Assembly: GCA_030867875.1 (NCBI GenBank)
Contig: JAOWCC010001589.1
Span: 84,281,537 to 84,345,536 of the forward strand
DNA from: Actinernus sp. WN-2022
Taxonomy: Eukaryota > Cnidaria > Anthozoa > Actiniaria > Actinernidae
Direction of reading: 5' to 3'
Length of the DNA stretch: 64,000 nucleotides
The notes below the pieces were generated by a model. That model ran no database searches. It saw only the letters and a list, made by a program, of their open reading frames with translations, and was not told the origin of the DNA. Shown here piece by piece: positions 34,230-45,760 of the stretch. Position numbers and translations under genes: made by a program. Every line of letters begins with the position of its first letter. Within the stretch, counting starts at the first letter, position 1.

Positions 34230-35137
34230 TACTGTTTAAAACACGAACACGAGGGCGAAGCCCGAGAATTTTTAGACTTGATAAAACACGTGCTGTGAGT
34301 GTTTTAAACGGCTTCAAAAACGCTTTAAGAATGCAATGAAAGAAAGACGCACATCTCAAGGGAATGGTTACTTAATGAACCATTGAACCTTTGTATTCAC
34401 AACGCCATGCAAAATATTCGAGTAATCACCGCCTGCAATTACGAACATCTCAAGGGAATGACATAAAGAAATTACCATACTATGTTGTTTGAAGCGGCGT
34501 TTCGCAATGCAAGAAGAAGCTGCACTTGAAGGATTTGGTGTCGTGGTTTACCTCGATAAAGTTCAAGACTTGGAAGGCGATGTGACTGATATGACGGCAG
34601 ACTCTAAATTTTTGACTCCGGCACAAAATATGTAAGTTTAATGCACGTTTTTATTATTTTACGGCTTTGAGTTTGGTTTAATAATTGGAACTAAACAGTG
34701 GCTCGGTAAACAAGTAATGGTAGTTGGATAACTTCATTTTAATAATATTATCTGTGTATCTCGGTAGTCTGCTGATATTAGTAAATTTAGTGCAAAATTT
34801 ATTATCTAGGTACCTTATGTTCCGTGTACTTTTTGCTTTCTTTGGGTCTTTATCAGTGAATTCTTAATTAGGATGAAACTTTATATAAAATTTCATGTTC
34901 ATTAGTATTCTTTATATAAAACGTTCATCCTAATTAGCAATTCAATGAGAAAGCTGAAACATCAATAGAAATTCCATTGTCTCAATCATTAACCCCGTTT
35001 CCCTCTGGGACAGAATTCAAATCCCTCCGCGGGCCTTTTAGAATGACGAGATTTTATCAGGTATAAAGGAGCATGCACGTGACTGATTTGCTTCATCTGA
35101 TTGGACAAAATGCTCATTAATTATTCATGAGTTTTTG
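34230..35137 (+). mobile_element. Element C, copy 2 (908 bp) with AAG flanks
   Basis: Begins TACTGTTTAAAACACGAACA, ends TTATTCATGAGTTTTTG. AAG lies on both sides (34227-34229, 35138-35140). Sister B blocks show the uninterrupted site AAATTAAGGTTACGTAAC. It contains the palindrome GGCGAAGCCCGAGAATTTTT and, at about 34501-34632, a frame MQEEAALEGFGVVVYLDKVQ ... SKFLTPAQNM that stops at a GTAAGTTT donor-like site. Termini are not inverse, so the class is unknown. Confidence 0.7.
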
Positions 35138-35781
35138 AAGGTTACGTAACATACTCACTTACGGTTTAGGTTTCTTATCTCTTGAATAATTTTTATTTTG
35201 AAATTGTTTTGCTTTGTCAGTAGTTTTCGCTATGTTAACGCGTGCATAGCGGGCCACTGAATAGACCACTCAGTTTAATTGAAAGGCCGCCGCAAAGTAA
35301 CGACCTTGAAACGCGTTACTCGAATATTGAGATTAGACACAACTCATTAGATATGTAGAAGTTTACAGAAACTTAGCAAATTTTGGCACTCCCATGTCTT
35401 TTTGAATGAGAAAGAAGAGGAAGCGGAATGAATAAAATGTTACATCGAATGAAATCAAACACAAGAAACCAACTAGAAAACCTAAGTTGAAAAGACGAAA
35501 ATACCACTAGCTAAGAATGACTGACAGCTCTTCCAACTTTAAAAAAGGTATCCAAAGGCAATTTTACACATCAAACTCCCACACGGCAAACATGTAAAAC
35601 AGTTTTTTTATTACAGTACACTGTAAATATTTTTAATGTATAAATTGACTGATGTTTTTACCGTGTTTAAATAAATAAATATGTATGTCTGTCTCGCATG
35701 AAAAACTAACACTAACCTTAATTTAAATATGGTACCAGCTTTAAGGTGTGAGACAGAGAAAAACTGAGGCAGAAATAGAGA

Positions 35782-36484
35782 ATTTTGCCTCCACTACACA
35801 ATTCAGACACACACAGTCACGTAGGATACTTGGGTATGTCGGTCAACCGAGCCCAACAGCGTTTATTCATATAATTGCTCGTAATAGCTTACAGGCATTC
35901 GTTCTTCAACTTTTGGTCTCTATTTACTACTATTATTAATTATTGCGACACTGCCGGATACGAAAACCCAAAACCACTGTGTGGACTAAACGGGAACGTA
36001 TACTCCCACCAATGCAGTGCCGCCAACTCTGGGAGCTGAGGTCATCTAAATACATAATTGCTTATAATAGCTTACAGGCATTCGTTCTTCAACTTTTGGT
36101 CTCTATTTACTACTATTATTAATTATTGCGACACTGCCGGATACGAAAACCCAAAACCACTGTGTGGACTAAACGGGAACGTATACTCCCACCAATGCAG
36201 TGCCGCCAACTCTGGGAGGTGAGGTCATCTAAATACATTTAGTCCGATATGATAAATACAATCTTATGCCGATTTGAATTAAACTCGGACGATTCAATCA
36301 AAAAAAAAAAAATGAAGCAAGGTAGCAAGGCTGACCTAGAATGAATTCAACCTCTTAACAATCACCTACTTATGGCACACTACATTACCCATAATTCTCA
36401 GCACTACTCTCCCCAGGCTTCTGTTCCGTGCCAGCAAAATATTCATTTCTGTGAATTTCGTACCTCAACTAACATAAATTACAC
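35782..36484. mobile_element. 703-bp unclassified insertion with internal 181-bp tandem duplication
   Basis: Delimited by comparison with copies 1 and 2 (GAAATAGAGAATATACGGG uninterrupted); AAT flanks both ends. It contains two tandem copies of a ~181-bp unit (35872-36052, 36053-36238; GCGACACTGCCGGATACGAA) and a 14-A run at 36299. No inverted termini or coding sequence recognised. Confidence 0.65.
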
Positions 36485-36577
36485 AATATACGGGACGGCT
36501 AAAAAGACACTGAATCGCCCGAGATAAGTGCTGACTCTGTTTTAATATTGAGATAGCGACCAAAGAAAAGAATTCAG

Positions 36578-36650
36578 CGCCCGGTAAGGGGCTCGAACCC
36601 TTGACCCTCAGGTTAAAAGCCTGATGCTCTACCATCTGAGCTAACCGGGC
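36578..36650 (-). tRNA. tRNA-Lys(UUU), acceptor variant
   Basis: Same sequence as the 18943 copy, with fully Watson-Crick acceptor stem (ACCGGGC). Anticodon UUU. Confidence 0.95.
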
Positions 36651-37577
36651 AGCTCATGGAAAGAGGCGATGAATATTTCTATCATATTAGGATAACAAAT
36701 AACATTTCAGGGTCCGGTCAACGTTGTTTAAAGGGTGGATCAGTAAGTTAAACGCTAACCACCGGAAAAATCCCTACCCAGTGGATAAAATATTAAGCTT
36801 AGCCAAGTTTGGTTAATAGTTATCTACTGGATAGGGATTTATCCGGTGGATAGCGTTTTCTACCCTGACCCTTTGAACAACCGAATGAATAACTATAGCG
36901 ATACTTACTGCACATCATCCATTGTCATTAATGTGCCAACCAGAGATCCATTGGTTCCTGACACAAAGCGGCCTTTTGAAATCATGGTTGGCACCCACGC
37001 TGTTGTTTTTATGTAAATGACTTTGCAGTAAACTCACTCCAAGACGGACAAGTGTATTTGTTGAAAACTTAAAAAAAGACAATGACAGCAAAAACTGAGA
37101 AACCAAACGAGTATAGGAAGAGCCAAATACACAATGTGTTGGAGATACCGTTAACTCTTCGTAAGCCGGACACTCTCGCACCACTGGGTTCTAGCTGTTC
37201 CGCTAACTAGGTGTCGGCCTTATTGAGAGTTATGTGCTTTGTCACTGTGCTCCGCCGTATAGAAAATATTTATGTTGTATATTCTACATGTACATCAAGC
37301 GAGGCGTGTTAGGAGGATGCTGACCAGCTGCGTCAAGTTTATTGCCGTATAAATCGCATTATATATTAATGTTAAACTAATGACGAATCGCCGGATATGA
37401 AAAACCAGGTTTAAAACCTCACTTTGAGGAAAGAATAAGGGTCATCAAAACCTTACTTACATGTACAAACGCTGTATAAAGCCGGGATTACAATACTACC
37501 CTGGTTACCAGAGCTTCTAATCTATCTCTCGGAAAGCGAGGAGCGAAGCGACGAGAAAAGAAAAGAAAAAATGATTG

Positions 37578-37650
37578 CGCCCGATAAGGGGCTCGAACCC
37601 TTGACCCTCAGGTTAAAAGCCTGATGCTCTACCATCTGAGCTAACCGGGC
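37578..37650 (-). tRNA. tRNA-Lys(UUU)
   Basis: Identical to the 15731 copy; 927 bp from the tRNA at 36578 on the same strand. Confidence 0.95.
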
Positions 37651-38154
37651 AGCTCATGGAAAGAGGCGATGAATATTTATATCATGTTATGATAACAAAT
37701 AACATTTCAGGGTCCGGTCAACGTTGTTTAAAGGGTGGATCAGTAAGTTAAACGCTAACCACCGGAGAAATCCCTACCCAGTGGATAAAATATTAAGCTT
37801 AGCCAAGTTTGGTTAATAGTTATCTACTGGATAGGGATTTATCCGGTGGATAGCGTTATCTACCCTGACCCTTTGAACAAGCGAATGAATAACTATAGCG
37901 ATACTTACTGCACATCATCCATTGTCATTAATGTGCCAACCAGAGATCCATTGGTTCCTGACTGGCAAAGCGGCCTTTTGAAATCATGGTTGGCACCCAC
38001 GCTGTTGTTTTTATGTAAATGACTTTGCAGTCAACTCACTCCAAGACGGACAAGTGTATTTCTTGAAAACTTAAAAAAAGACAATGACAGCAAAAACTGA
38101 GAAACCAAACGAGTATAGGAAGAGCCAAATACACAATGTGTTGGAGATACCGTT

Positions 38155-38275
38155 AAACCTGGTTTTTCATATCCGGCGATTCGTCATTAGTTTAACATTA
38201 ATATATAATGCGGTTTATACGGCAACAAACTTGACGCAGCTGGTCAGCATCCTCCAGTAACACGCCTCGCTTGAC
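38155..38275. other. Micro-inverted segment in block A4
   Basis: ACCTGGTTTTTCATATCCGG through CACGCCTCGCTTGAC is the complement of the 19665-19770 (and 37300-37410) segment of the other blocks. Sequence on either side is in normal orientation, and over 1 kb expected between this and GCAGGCATGATAAG is missing. Confidence 0.8.
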
Positions 38276-39201
38276 AGGGTATTCTAAAGTCTAGCCGCAG
38301 GCATGATAAGTTCTTTAATCAAAACATTTCTAGCTTCGGCAAACTATTGTTTTCGCTAGACAATGGCGATGGTGTTTGTTACTTTGGATGGATGGTAATG
38401 AACCATTCAAACATGTTTGCTTCGTAACGAACTGTATTCATAAAAAGAATGTTCTAGAATTGTGATGTGAAGCATAAAATACTGTTGTTAATAGTTATTA
38501 CGTCAGTGGGAGTATGGTGAAAAAAGCGGGGTCCCATAATAGCTGAGACGGTGGTGGCATTCAGAAGTAGGACGTGAGTGAAAGCTGTTTGTTGAAGCTC
38601 TCATATCGGGTCATTGTAGTAACATGACTGTCTGCTTGAGAGCACTTGCATACGTAACCACTCACGATCATTTGCATTCGAAATTCAGTGGGATATGGGA
38701 TTTATCCCATCAGTTGCAAAGAGGATTTAGGGTGTGGCATACGATAAATGCAAATATCATCTTAAATAACAACTCCAAGTCCTTTTATAGGGAAGAGCAC
38801 GAGGTGCTAATTACGAATTCCCAACAAAAATATATTTGATGTAACCTGACTCCAGGAGTAAGATACTGAAAGCTGACAGTTCCTGCACAACACAATTTCC
38901 GTATCAATGAAAATGTCTCTTTACAATCTAAGGGTAATCATTTCTCTTTGATTTAAAAGAAAATGATTGATAAAGTTGCATGTGCATGAGTTGCACATTT
39001 TGGCTTATGCACACTAATAATCTGTTATGGGCGATTGGGTTTGAATTAAAGCCTGGCGCCTTGGAATTGGAGGCGTATGGACTCTCTTCCGCCGACTTCC
39101 GCCACTACGCCTATCTACTGAGAAGATAGCCGTAACCACACATACATTTGCAATTCTAGTATCCGTCCTGAGAGATGATTTACACCTAAAACTGCTCAAT
39201 T

Positions 39202-39397
39202 GCCCACTTTAGAAACGAGTAGGGGAATGGGGCGAGTTCGGTTTCGCAAAGGTGCTTGGGATCGTTACTGGGGACAGTTAATTGCGATATTTGCCATGTT
39301 TCTTTGTATTCTGCAATTAGGGTGTCCCCAGTAACGATCCCAAGCACCTTTGCGAAACCGAACTCGCCCCAGACCCCTACTCGTTTCTAAAGTGGGC
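39202..39397. mobile_element. 196-bp hairpin MITE with AATT duplication
   Basis: Arms of about 70 bp (GCCCACTTTAGAAACGAGTA, GGGCGAGTTCGGTTTCGCAA, GTGCTTGGGATCGTTACTGG and complements). Flanked by AATT (39198-39201, 39398-39401). The empty site is in block A2 at about 21797 (CTGCTCAATTAAAAAGTG). High arm identity suggests a young insertion. Confidence 0.85.
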
Positions 39398-40030
39398 AAT
39401 TAAAAAGTGTTCATTGTCCATTTTAGAGAGGTAATTAGTTATCGTCAAACAGCTGGAATACTGAATTCAGAAATATAAAGTTTAACCAAGGATCGGTGTA
39501 GTCAGTGATCTCAAAGAATACATTTGCATTAAAAAAACGTCAAAATGTTATGACGACGCCTGGGTCCCTAGAGCAGATCTCGTATGAGTGGGACAAACGG
39601 CTACAGCCTGTCCGTAGCTTGTCTGTAGCTTTACCGTAACCGTACTGTAATCGTGCCGTACCGGAACTCTCTACCCTTTTGATTCGAGCAGCCGGACAAA
39701 AACAATAGGGAAACCATTTCAATGTCAATTAACCGTGTCGTAGTCATTGTCGTAGTTTGTCCCACTCATACGAAATCTCATTGCTCTAGCTACACAACCA
39801 CGACCGGACGGAAACGTCTAGGATGACAACTCAAATCTCCGGCCAAATTTTACGTTAAACTTGAAAAGAAAATGCTAACATAAATAAGAAATTTTAATAT
39901 AACCCGGATAGTACGAGCGCTCCGATTGGCTTATAGACTCAAAAAATCTGTAAACACAGAAATTGGCACGCCTGCTTGTGTTCTCTCGTAGTTATATCAT
40001 AAAAGCAATAGACCACACATATATATCTAT

Positions 40031-40278
40031 TTGCACTGCAAATAGATATATACCTTTTGTATTCTTGTCAAATTTGACAGCTAAAACAATGGAGAACAAA
40101 AGGTATATATATCTCTCTCTCAGAGCAGTGTTTTTTGCAAACTTTTGTATATACATATACACTCGGTTTCAAAAACATTGCTTTTGATTTATATATATAT
40201 ACCTTTTGTTCTCCATTGTTTTAACTGTCAAATTTGACAAGAATACAAAAGGTATATATATATATATTTGCAGTGCAA
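40031..40278. repeat. 248-bp inverted repeat (hairpin), copy in block A4
   Basis: Paralogue of 26792-27043 with the same TTGCACTGCAAATAGATATA arms. Confidence 0.8.
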
Positions 40279-40473
40279 TGTTTTTGAAAACGGGTGTATA
40301 CATATATACATAGCTAACCTTAATTTGTAGGTGGTACCAGCTGAAGGTGCGAGAAAGAGAAAAACTGAAGTAGGAATAGAGAAATATATGGGAGCTAAAT
40401 ATAATTAGAACATGGTCATACCCACTCGACCAATCAGCGTTCCCCATTTCAGCTGTCTAAATCCCATAGTTAA

Positions 40474-40567
40474 GTAATTAGTATTCTCTATATAGAGAAT
40501 ACTAATAAGGCTATGAAACAATGGAAAACAATAGCCTTATTAGTATTATATAGGGAATACTAATTAC
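40474..40567. repeat. Hairpin repeat with TAATAAGGCTAT arms
   Basis: Arms GTAATTAGTATTCTCTATAT and AATACTAATAAGGCTAT with complements at 40530-40567. The A2 copy (27236-27322) has lost about 16 bases of the left arm, so A4 retains the older form. Confidence 0.7.
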
Positions 40568-40883
40568 TCCCCTAGTCTAGACCCTGTATATTATTTCGAA
40601 ATTTTCAGAGTTTCTTACAGTAGTTGCCAATAATTTCAGAAAAAAATGTCTCGTGGATGTGACCAAATTCTAAGGCGGTTAGATAATGAACACTTAAGTT
40701 CTATGTGATTTAGAATGCCTCGCATTTTAGATAAATGCTCGGCACTCTCAGTAAATCACATAGAACTCTCGTGCCATTATCTAACCCAAACACAGACAAC
40801 CGCCCGAGATAAGCGCTCATTCTGTGTTATTAATTACTGAGATCTGATAGTGACTCAAGAGAAAAGAAAAGTCGAAAAGTATG

Positions 40884-40956
40884 CGCCCGATAAGGGGCTC
40901 GAACCCTTGACCCTCAGGTTAAAAGCCTGATGCTCTACCATCTGAGCTAACCGGGC
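40884..40956 (-). tRNA. tRNA-Lys(UUU)
   Basis: Identical to the 15731 copy; paralogous position to the 27632 gene. Confidence 0.95.
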
Positions 40957-41336
40957 AACTCATGTAATGTAGCGATGAATATTTGTATTATATTATGATA
41001 ATACAGTAACAGTTCAGCGTTATCCGCCTTTTGAACTCCGCACCCCACCTACCGGATACACCCCTATCCAGGGGATCAAATAAACTAGTTTGGTTGATAG
41101 TTATGGCCACTGGATATAGGATTTATCCGCTGCATTGTAGCGTTAGCACCACTCTTAGTAGCTTAGAACAACCGAATCATGCATGAACAGGAATTCTTAC
41201 TGTATTAGAGTCACATTATCTGGCATCCACGCTGATGTTTTTAATTATGTAGATTAACTTTATAGTCAACTCTAGTCTAAGATGGACACCACTCTAAGAC
41301 GGAGGCCCGTCGACAGGGGAGCTTCGAGGGGTTCAG

Positions 41337-43636
41337 ATCTCAGTAATAACACAGAAGTGAGCGCTTATCTTGGGCGGTTGTGTCTTTTTAGTTCACCGTA
41401 TACACGACTTTCATAATGGCCGCCTCCGGCCACCTCCTAATTTACATAATTTGGAAGATAAATCTGTAGGGGGAAACCAATGCTACCACATGAAAGATCA
41501 CATTATAACTAGTAATTGTTTTGAGTTTTGGAGCAATGTGAAAAATTGCTGTTGAGATATAAGCATTTGTAATGCAGAAAAATATGAAAGCGAGGCTATA
41601 AAGTCCTCCGTTGTTTTCCTCATACAAATCTCTCTAATTTCAACTGGATGTAACTTCATTGCTTTATAAGCTACAGCCTTCAACTTTCACAAGTTCACTA
41701 ATGTCAACATGCTCTTTCACGTGGCAATGTTTATATTTTCTATACATGTGGATAAACTACCGAAACGGGAAATCACATATGCAAATTAGGAGGCGGCCAT
41801 TATGATAGTCGTGTATATGATTGTATATTTCTCTATTTCTATTTCAGTTTCGTCGCATATTTCTCTATTTCTATTTCAGTTTTTCTCTTTCTCGCACCTT
41901 CAGCTGGTACCACCAACAAATTAAAGTTAGTTTTACATATCTGTTGTAATTTTAGCCTTTTCAAGTGTAGTATTTTCATCTTTTAAATTTAGGTTTTCTA
42001 GTCAAATTATTCTGTTTGATGCCATTTTCATTCGATGTAATATTTCAATACGCTTCCAAGATCAGACGCCAGGCTTTCAAACCCAATCGTCCATAACAGA
42101 TTATCACTGCGCATAAGCCATCGTATTACTTCCATACTGCAACGCCTTCACTGGTTGCCAATTAGAGCTAGGATTGTTTTTAAGATTCTTTTTAAAATAA
42201 TTACATATAAAGCCCTTCATCAGATCAGGCACCTGAGTACATAAAGGAACTTCTAACTGTATATAAGCCTAGTCGTTCTTTGAGATCGGCATCACAGAAC
42301 TTACTTGTAGTACCACTTTCAAACACTAAAAGCCGTAGTATGGTGAGAGATCTTTCCCCATGCAAATCACTGCCCCAACTCCATGCCTGATTACATAGGA
42401 TTTTCTGACTCATTAAGTATTATTATTTATTATATATTTTTTATTTAAGGATTAAGTATGACATGCATGGTGCAAAAACTGCCCCAAGATTATGCCACAG
42501 GTGTCCCAGGCAATTTGCACCCCCGTAAATTTGCACTCCAAAGTACAAATTTCCTAGACATTTTGCCCAGGAAATTTGTACCCCACTTAGGAAATTTGCA
42601 CCCCCTCCCAGAGTCTATCGTTTTCTTACATACTGATCTGAATTAAGAGCGTTAAATTTACAAAATTAAGGTTACGTAACATACTCACTAACGGTTTAGG
42701 TTTCTTATCTCTTGAATAATTTTTATTTTGAAATTGTCTTGCTTTGTCAGTAGTTTACGCTATGTTAACGTGTGCATAGCGGGCCACTGAATATCTAGAC
42801 CACTAATTGAAAGGCCGCCGCAAAGTAACGACCTTGAAACGCGTTACTCGAATATTGAGATTAGACACAACTTATTAGATATGTAGAAGTCAGTTACAGA
42901 AACTTAGCAAATTTTGGCACTCCCATGTCTTTTTGAATGAATGAATTTTATTACTTAATAATACAGCTTTTACTGAAGCCTTATAAATCTGCACTCCCTT
43001 TGTCTTCAAGTGTCTTGCATTGTATTTCTCTAAGGTGATTTGAATCGAGCGCGCGACCGATAGTTTACGTATAAACGTAGTCACAGTTGCTTAGCTCTTG
43101 GATGATTTTATTTTGAAATTATTTGGCTTTGCTTTGCTCTGTTAGCGTGTAAATAGCGGGTCACTGAATAGACCACTAATTGAAAGGCCGCCGCAAAGGA
43201 CCGACCCGATAATTGAATTTGGCGGGAATCTTAAAATAATCCAGTTACAATGTGCAACCTGGCGGTGCCGTCCACCTAGCAAATGAGTTCGAATTTTACA
43301 CATAGTAACAGAACATGAACGCTACTCAATGCTCCTTTGAATGTACATATTATCTTGAATAAATACGTTGTAAGTTATTAAGAAGTTTTAAAATGTGCTC
43401 GTTATTAAACTCCGTTTTGCAAGCTAAATGCATAGACGGGAACAAACTTGCGTTCAAAATGCAACGCTAAGTTTTCGCCGTAAACCTAAACCAGATGAGA
43501 TTCCTAGGTCACTTCTGCTATGTTTGCCTCAGTATAAAGATAAGAAACGTCTAAAGAAACACTTAAAACAGTTTTTGGTAAGGGGGTGCAAATTTCCTAA
43601 GGGGGTGCAAATTTCCGAGGAAATTTGCACCGACGT
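41337..43636 (+). repeat. Type B block, copy 2 (lacks its tRNA)
   Basis: Starts inside a B block, about 70 bases downstream of where the tRNA would be, at the fusion with A4. Contains a 411-bp MITE (41403-41813), the RT remnant (42115-42405) and the AAATTTGCACCCC iterations (42515-42605). An ATTTGAATCGAGCGCGC segment (43030-43060) and the inverse iterations (GGGGGTGCAAATTTCC, 43577-43625) follow. The latter overlap a frame FRRKPKPDEIPRSLLLCLPQ that recurs at 58405 and 61210. Confidence 0.75.
41403..41813. mobile_element. 411-bp TIR element, TATA duplication
   Basis: Termini CACGACTTTCATAATGGCCG and the inverse CGGCCATTATGATAGTCGTG (one mismatch), each with GCCTCC/GGAGGC next. TATA lies on both sides (41399-41402, 41814-41817). 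Other B blocks keep the uninterrupted TTCACCGTATATGGTTG. No coding. Confidence 0.8.
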
Positions 43637-45140
43637 CCACTTCACGACTTTCCCAAAATGTCATAACTTTTAAGATTTGCTTCTTCTCACATTTTCACAA
43701 ACGGTACACAATTTTTTGATGCAACTGATAATGTCCGATTACACTGGCAAACTAGTTAACTTTATCTACTGGATAGGGATGTATCCGGTGGGTAGGGTGC
43801 GGTGTTCAAAAGGTGGCTGAACTGTTATCAGTATTATAATTATCAGAGTATAATACAAATATTCATCGCCGCTTTACGTGAGCTGCCCGGTTAGCTCAGA
43901 TGGTAGAGCATCAGGCTTTTAACCTGAGGGTCAAGGGTTCGAGCCCCTTATCGGGCGCATAATTTTTGTCTTTTCTTTTCTCTTGAGTCACTATCAGATC
44001 TCAGTAATAACGCAGAAGTGAGCGCTTATCTCGGGCGGTTGTGTCTTTTTAGTTCAACGTATATGGTTGTATATTTCTCTATTTCTATTTCAGTTTCGTC
44101 GCATATTTCTCTATTTCTATTTCAGTTTTTCTCTTTCTCGCACCTTCAGCTGGTACCACCAACAAATTAAAGTTAGGTTTACATATCTGTTGTAATTTTA
44201 GCCTTTTCGAGTGTAGTATTTTCATCTTTTAAATTTAGGTTTTCTAGTCAAATTATTCTGTTTGATGCCATTTTCATTCGATGTAATATTTCATTACGCT
44301 TCCAAGATCGGCTTTCAAACCCAATCGTCCATAACAGATTATCACTGCGCATAAGCCATCGTATTACTTCCATACTGCAACGCCTTCACTGGTTGCCAAT
44401 TAGAGCTAGGATTGTTTTTAAGATTCTTTTTAAAATAATTACATATAAAGCCCTTCATCAGATCAGGCACCTGAGTACATAAAGGAACTTCTAACTGTAT
44501 ATAAGCCTAGTCGTTCTTTGAGATCGGCATCACAGAACTTACTTGTAGTACCACTTTATCGACACTTTCAAACACTAAAAGCCGTAGTATGGCGAGAGAT
44601 CTTTCCCCATGCAAATCACTGCCCCAAGATTATGTCGGAACTCCATGCCTGATTACATAGGATTTTCTGACTCATTAAGTATTATTATTTATTATATATT
44701 TTTTAATTTAAGGATTAAGTATGACATGCATGGTGCAGAAACTGCCCCAAGATTATGCCACAGGTGTCCCAGGCAATTTGCACCCCCGTAAATTTGCACT
44801 CCAACGTACAAATTTCCTAGACATTTTGCCCAGGAAATTTGTACCCCACTTAGGAAATTTGCACCCCCTCCCAGAGTCTATCGTTTTCTTACCTACTGAT
44901 CTGAATTAAGCGCGTTAAATTTACAAAATTAAGGTTACGTAACATACTCATAACGGTTTAGGTTTCTTATCTCTTGAATAATTTTTATTTTGAAATTGTC
45001 TTGCTTTGTCAGTAGTTTACGCTATGTTAACGTGTGCATAGCGGGCCACTGAATAGACCACTAATTGAAAGGCCGCCGCAAAGTAACGACCTTGAAACGC
45101 GTTACTCGAATATTGAGATTAGACACAACTCATTAGATAT
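43637..45140 (+). repeat. Type B block, copy 3, first part
   Basis: From CACTTCACGACTTTCCC to CATTAGATAT, with tRNA at 43885 and RT remnant at 44355-44690. Interrupted at 45141 by the LINE/Helitron nest. It resumes at 52052-52296, is interrupted again by the SGNH-LINE, and finishes at 58287-58570. Confidence 0.8.
43885..43957 (+). tRNA. tRNA-Lys(UUU)
   Basis: Identical to the 15731 copy, plus strand, with T-rich terminator at 43961-43980. Confidence 0.95.
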
Positions 45141-45410
45141 AATAATAATAATAATCTTATATAACAATACGCTAGTGTGTGTGTGTGTCAGTGTGTGTGT
45201 AACGCTCTTTCCCAGTCTCCCTCGATCGATATCCTAATATGGAGGTGAGGACGCTCGCGACCGCACGCGTCTGAAAATGGCGCCAAAAAGTGATGGCCAC
45301 AGGTATCCCAACGAAGACGACGAATCATGCGAAAAGTTGCTTTGTCTTGGTTGAATTTGAGGAAATAATGTTAAAAAGAAATGAGTTTTCTCAAGTTATA
45401 CACTTTATAG

Positions 45411-45760
45411 TTGGGCGAGCAAGCCATCGAGTTTACGGGAATCTGTTTTAGGGAAAACCTGGGCGAGCAAGCCATCGAGTTTACAGGAATCTGTTTTAGG
45501 GAAAACCTCGGCGAGCAAGCCATCGACTTTACAAGAAACTGTTTTAGGGAAAACCTGGGCGAGCAAAACATCGAGTTTACAGGAATCTGTTTTAGGAAAA
45601 ACCTGGGCGAGCAAGCCATCGAGTTTACAGGAATCTGTTTTAGGGAAAACCTAGGCGAGCAAGCCATCGAGTTTACAGGAATCTGTTTTAGGGAAAACCT
45701 AGGCGAGCAGGCCATCGAGTTTACGCCGAGACAACGGGAATGTTTTAGGGAAAACCTATC
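45411..45760 (+). repeat. 48-bp minisatellite in the Helitron, seven units
   Basis: Each unit translates as GEQAIEFTGICFRENL in one frame, and all frames on both strands stay open because 48 is a multiple of 3. Two units of the same repeat are at 12230-12320 in the smaller Helitron. It is therefore part of the family, not evidence of a protein. Confidence 0.9.

Larger units (their letters stand above)
32935..35404 (+). repeat. Type B block, copy 1 (with tRNA-Lys)
   Basis: Order: CACTTCACGACT..CCCAAAATG, a hairpin-like GGATAGGGATGTATCCGATG, tRNA, CTCGGGCGGTTGTGTC, duplicated TATTTCTCTATTTCTATTTC, GGTACCACCAACAAATTAAAG, an RT remnant (33695-33968), AAATTTGCACCCC iterations (34070-34165), then GTTACGTAACATACTC and GGCCGCCGCAAAG. 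Element C is inserted at 34230-35137. The block recurs head-to-tail from 41337 to 62447. Confidence 0.8.
35408..37492. repeat. Type A duplicated block, copy 3
   Basis: Starts GAAAGAAGAGGAAGCGG, ends near GCCGGGATTACAA, where it is followed by a short unrelated linker and copy 4. A 703-bp insertion interrupts it at 35782-36484. Contains the tRNA at 36578 and the CGCTAACCACCGG / CCGGTGGATAGCG hairpin (36750-36860). Confidence 0.8.
37556..41336. repeat. Type A duplicated block, copy 4 (long, with two tRNA-Lys)
   Basis: Collinear with 18910-28074 except that it lacks the 786-bp and 4.4-kb insertions, has a micro-inversion plus deletion at 38155-38290 and carries its own 196-bp MITE. tRNAs at 37578 and 40884. 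It ends at GGGGTTCAG, fused directly into the middle of a type B block (ATCTCAGTAATAACACAG). Confidence 0.8.

Noticed and set aside
43428..43673. Recurrent frame FRRKPKPDEIPRSLLLCLPQ as a host gene
   Set aside because: Present in three B units with different start contexts and ending in the GGGGGTGCAAATTTCC iterations; most likely a LINE C-terminal scrap carried by the block.
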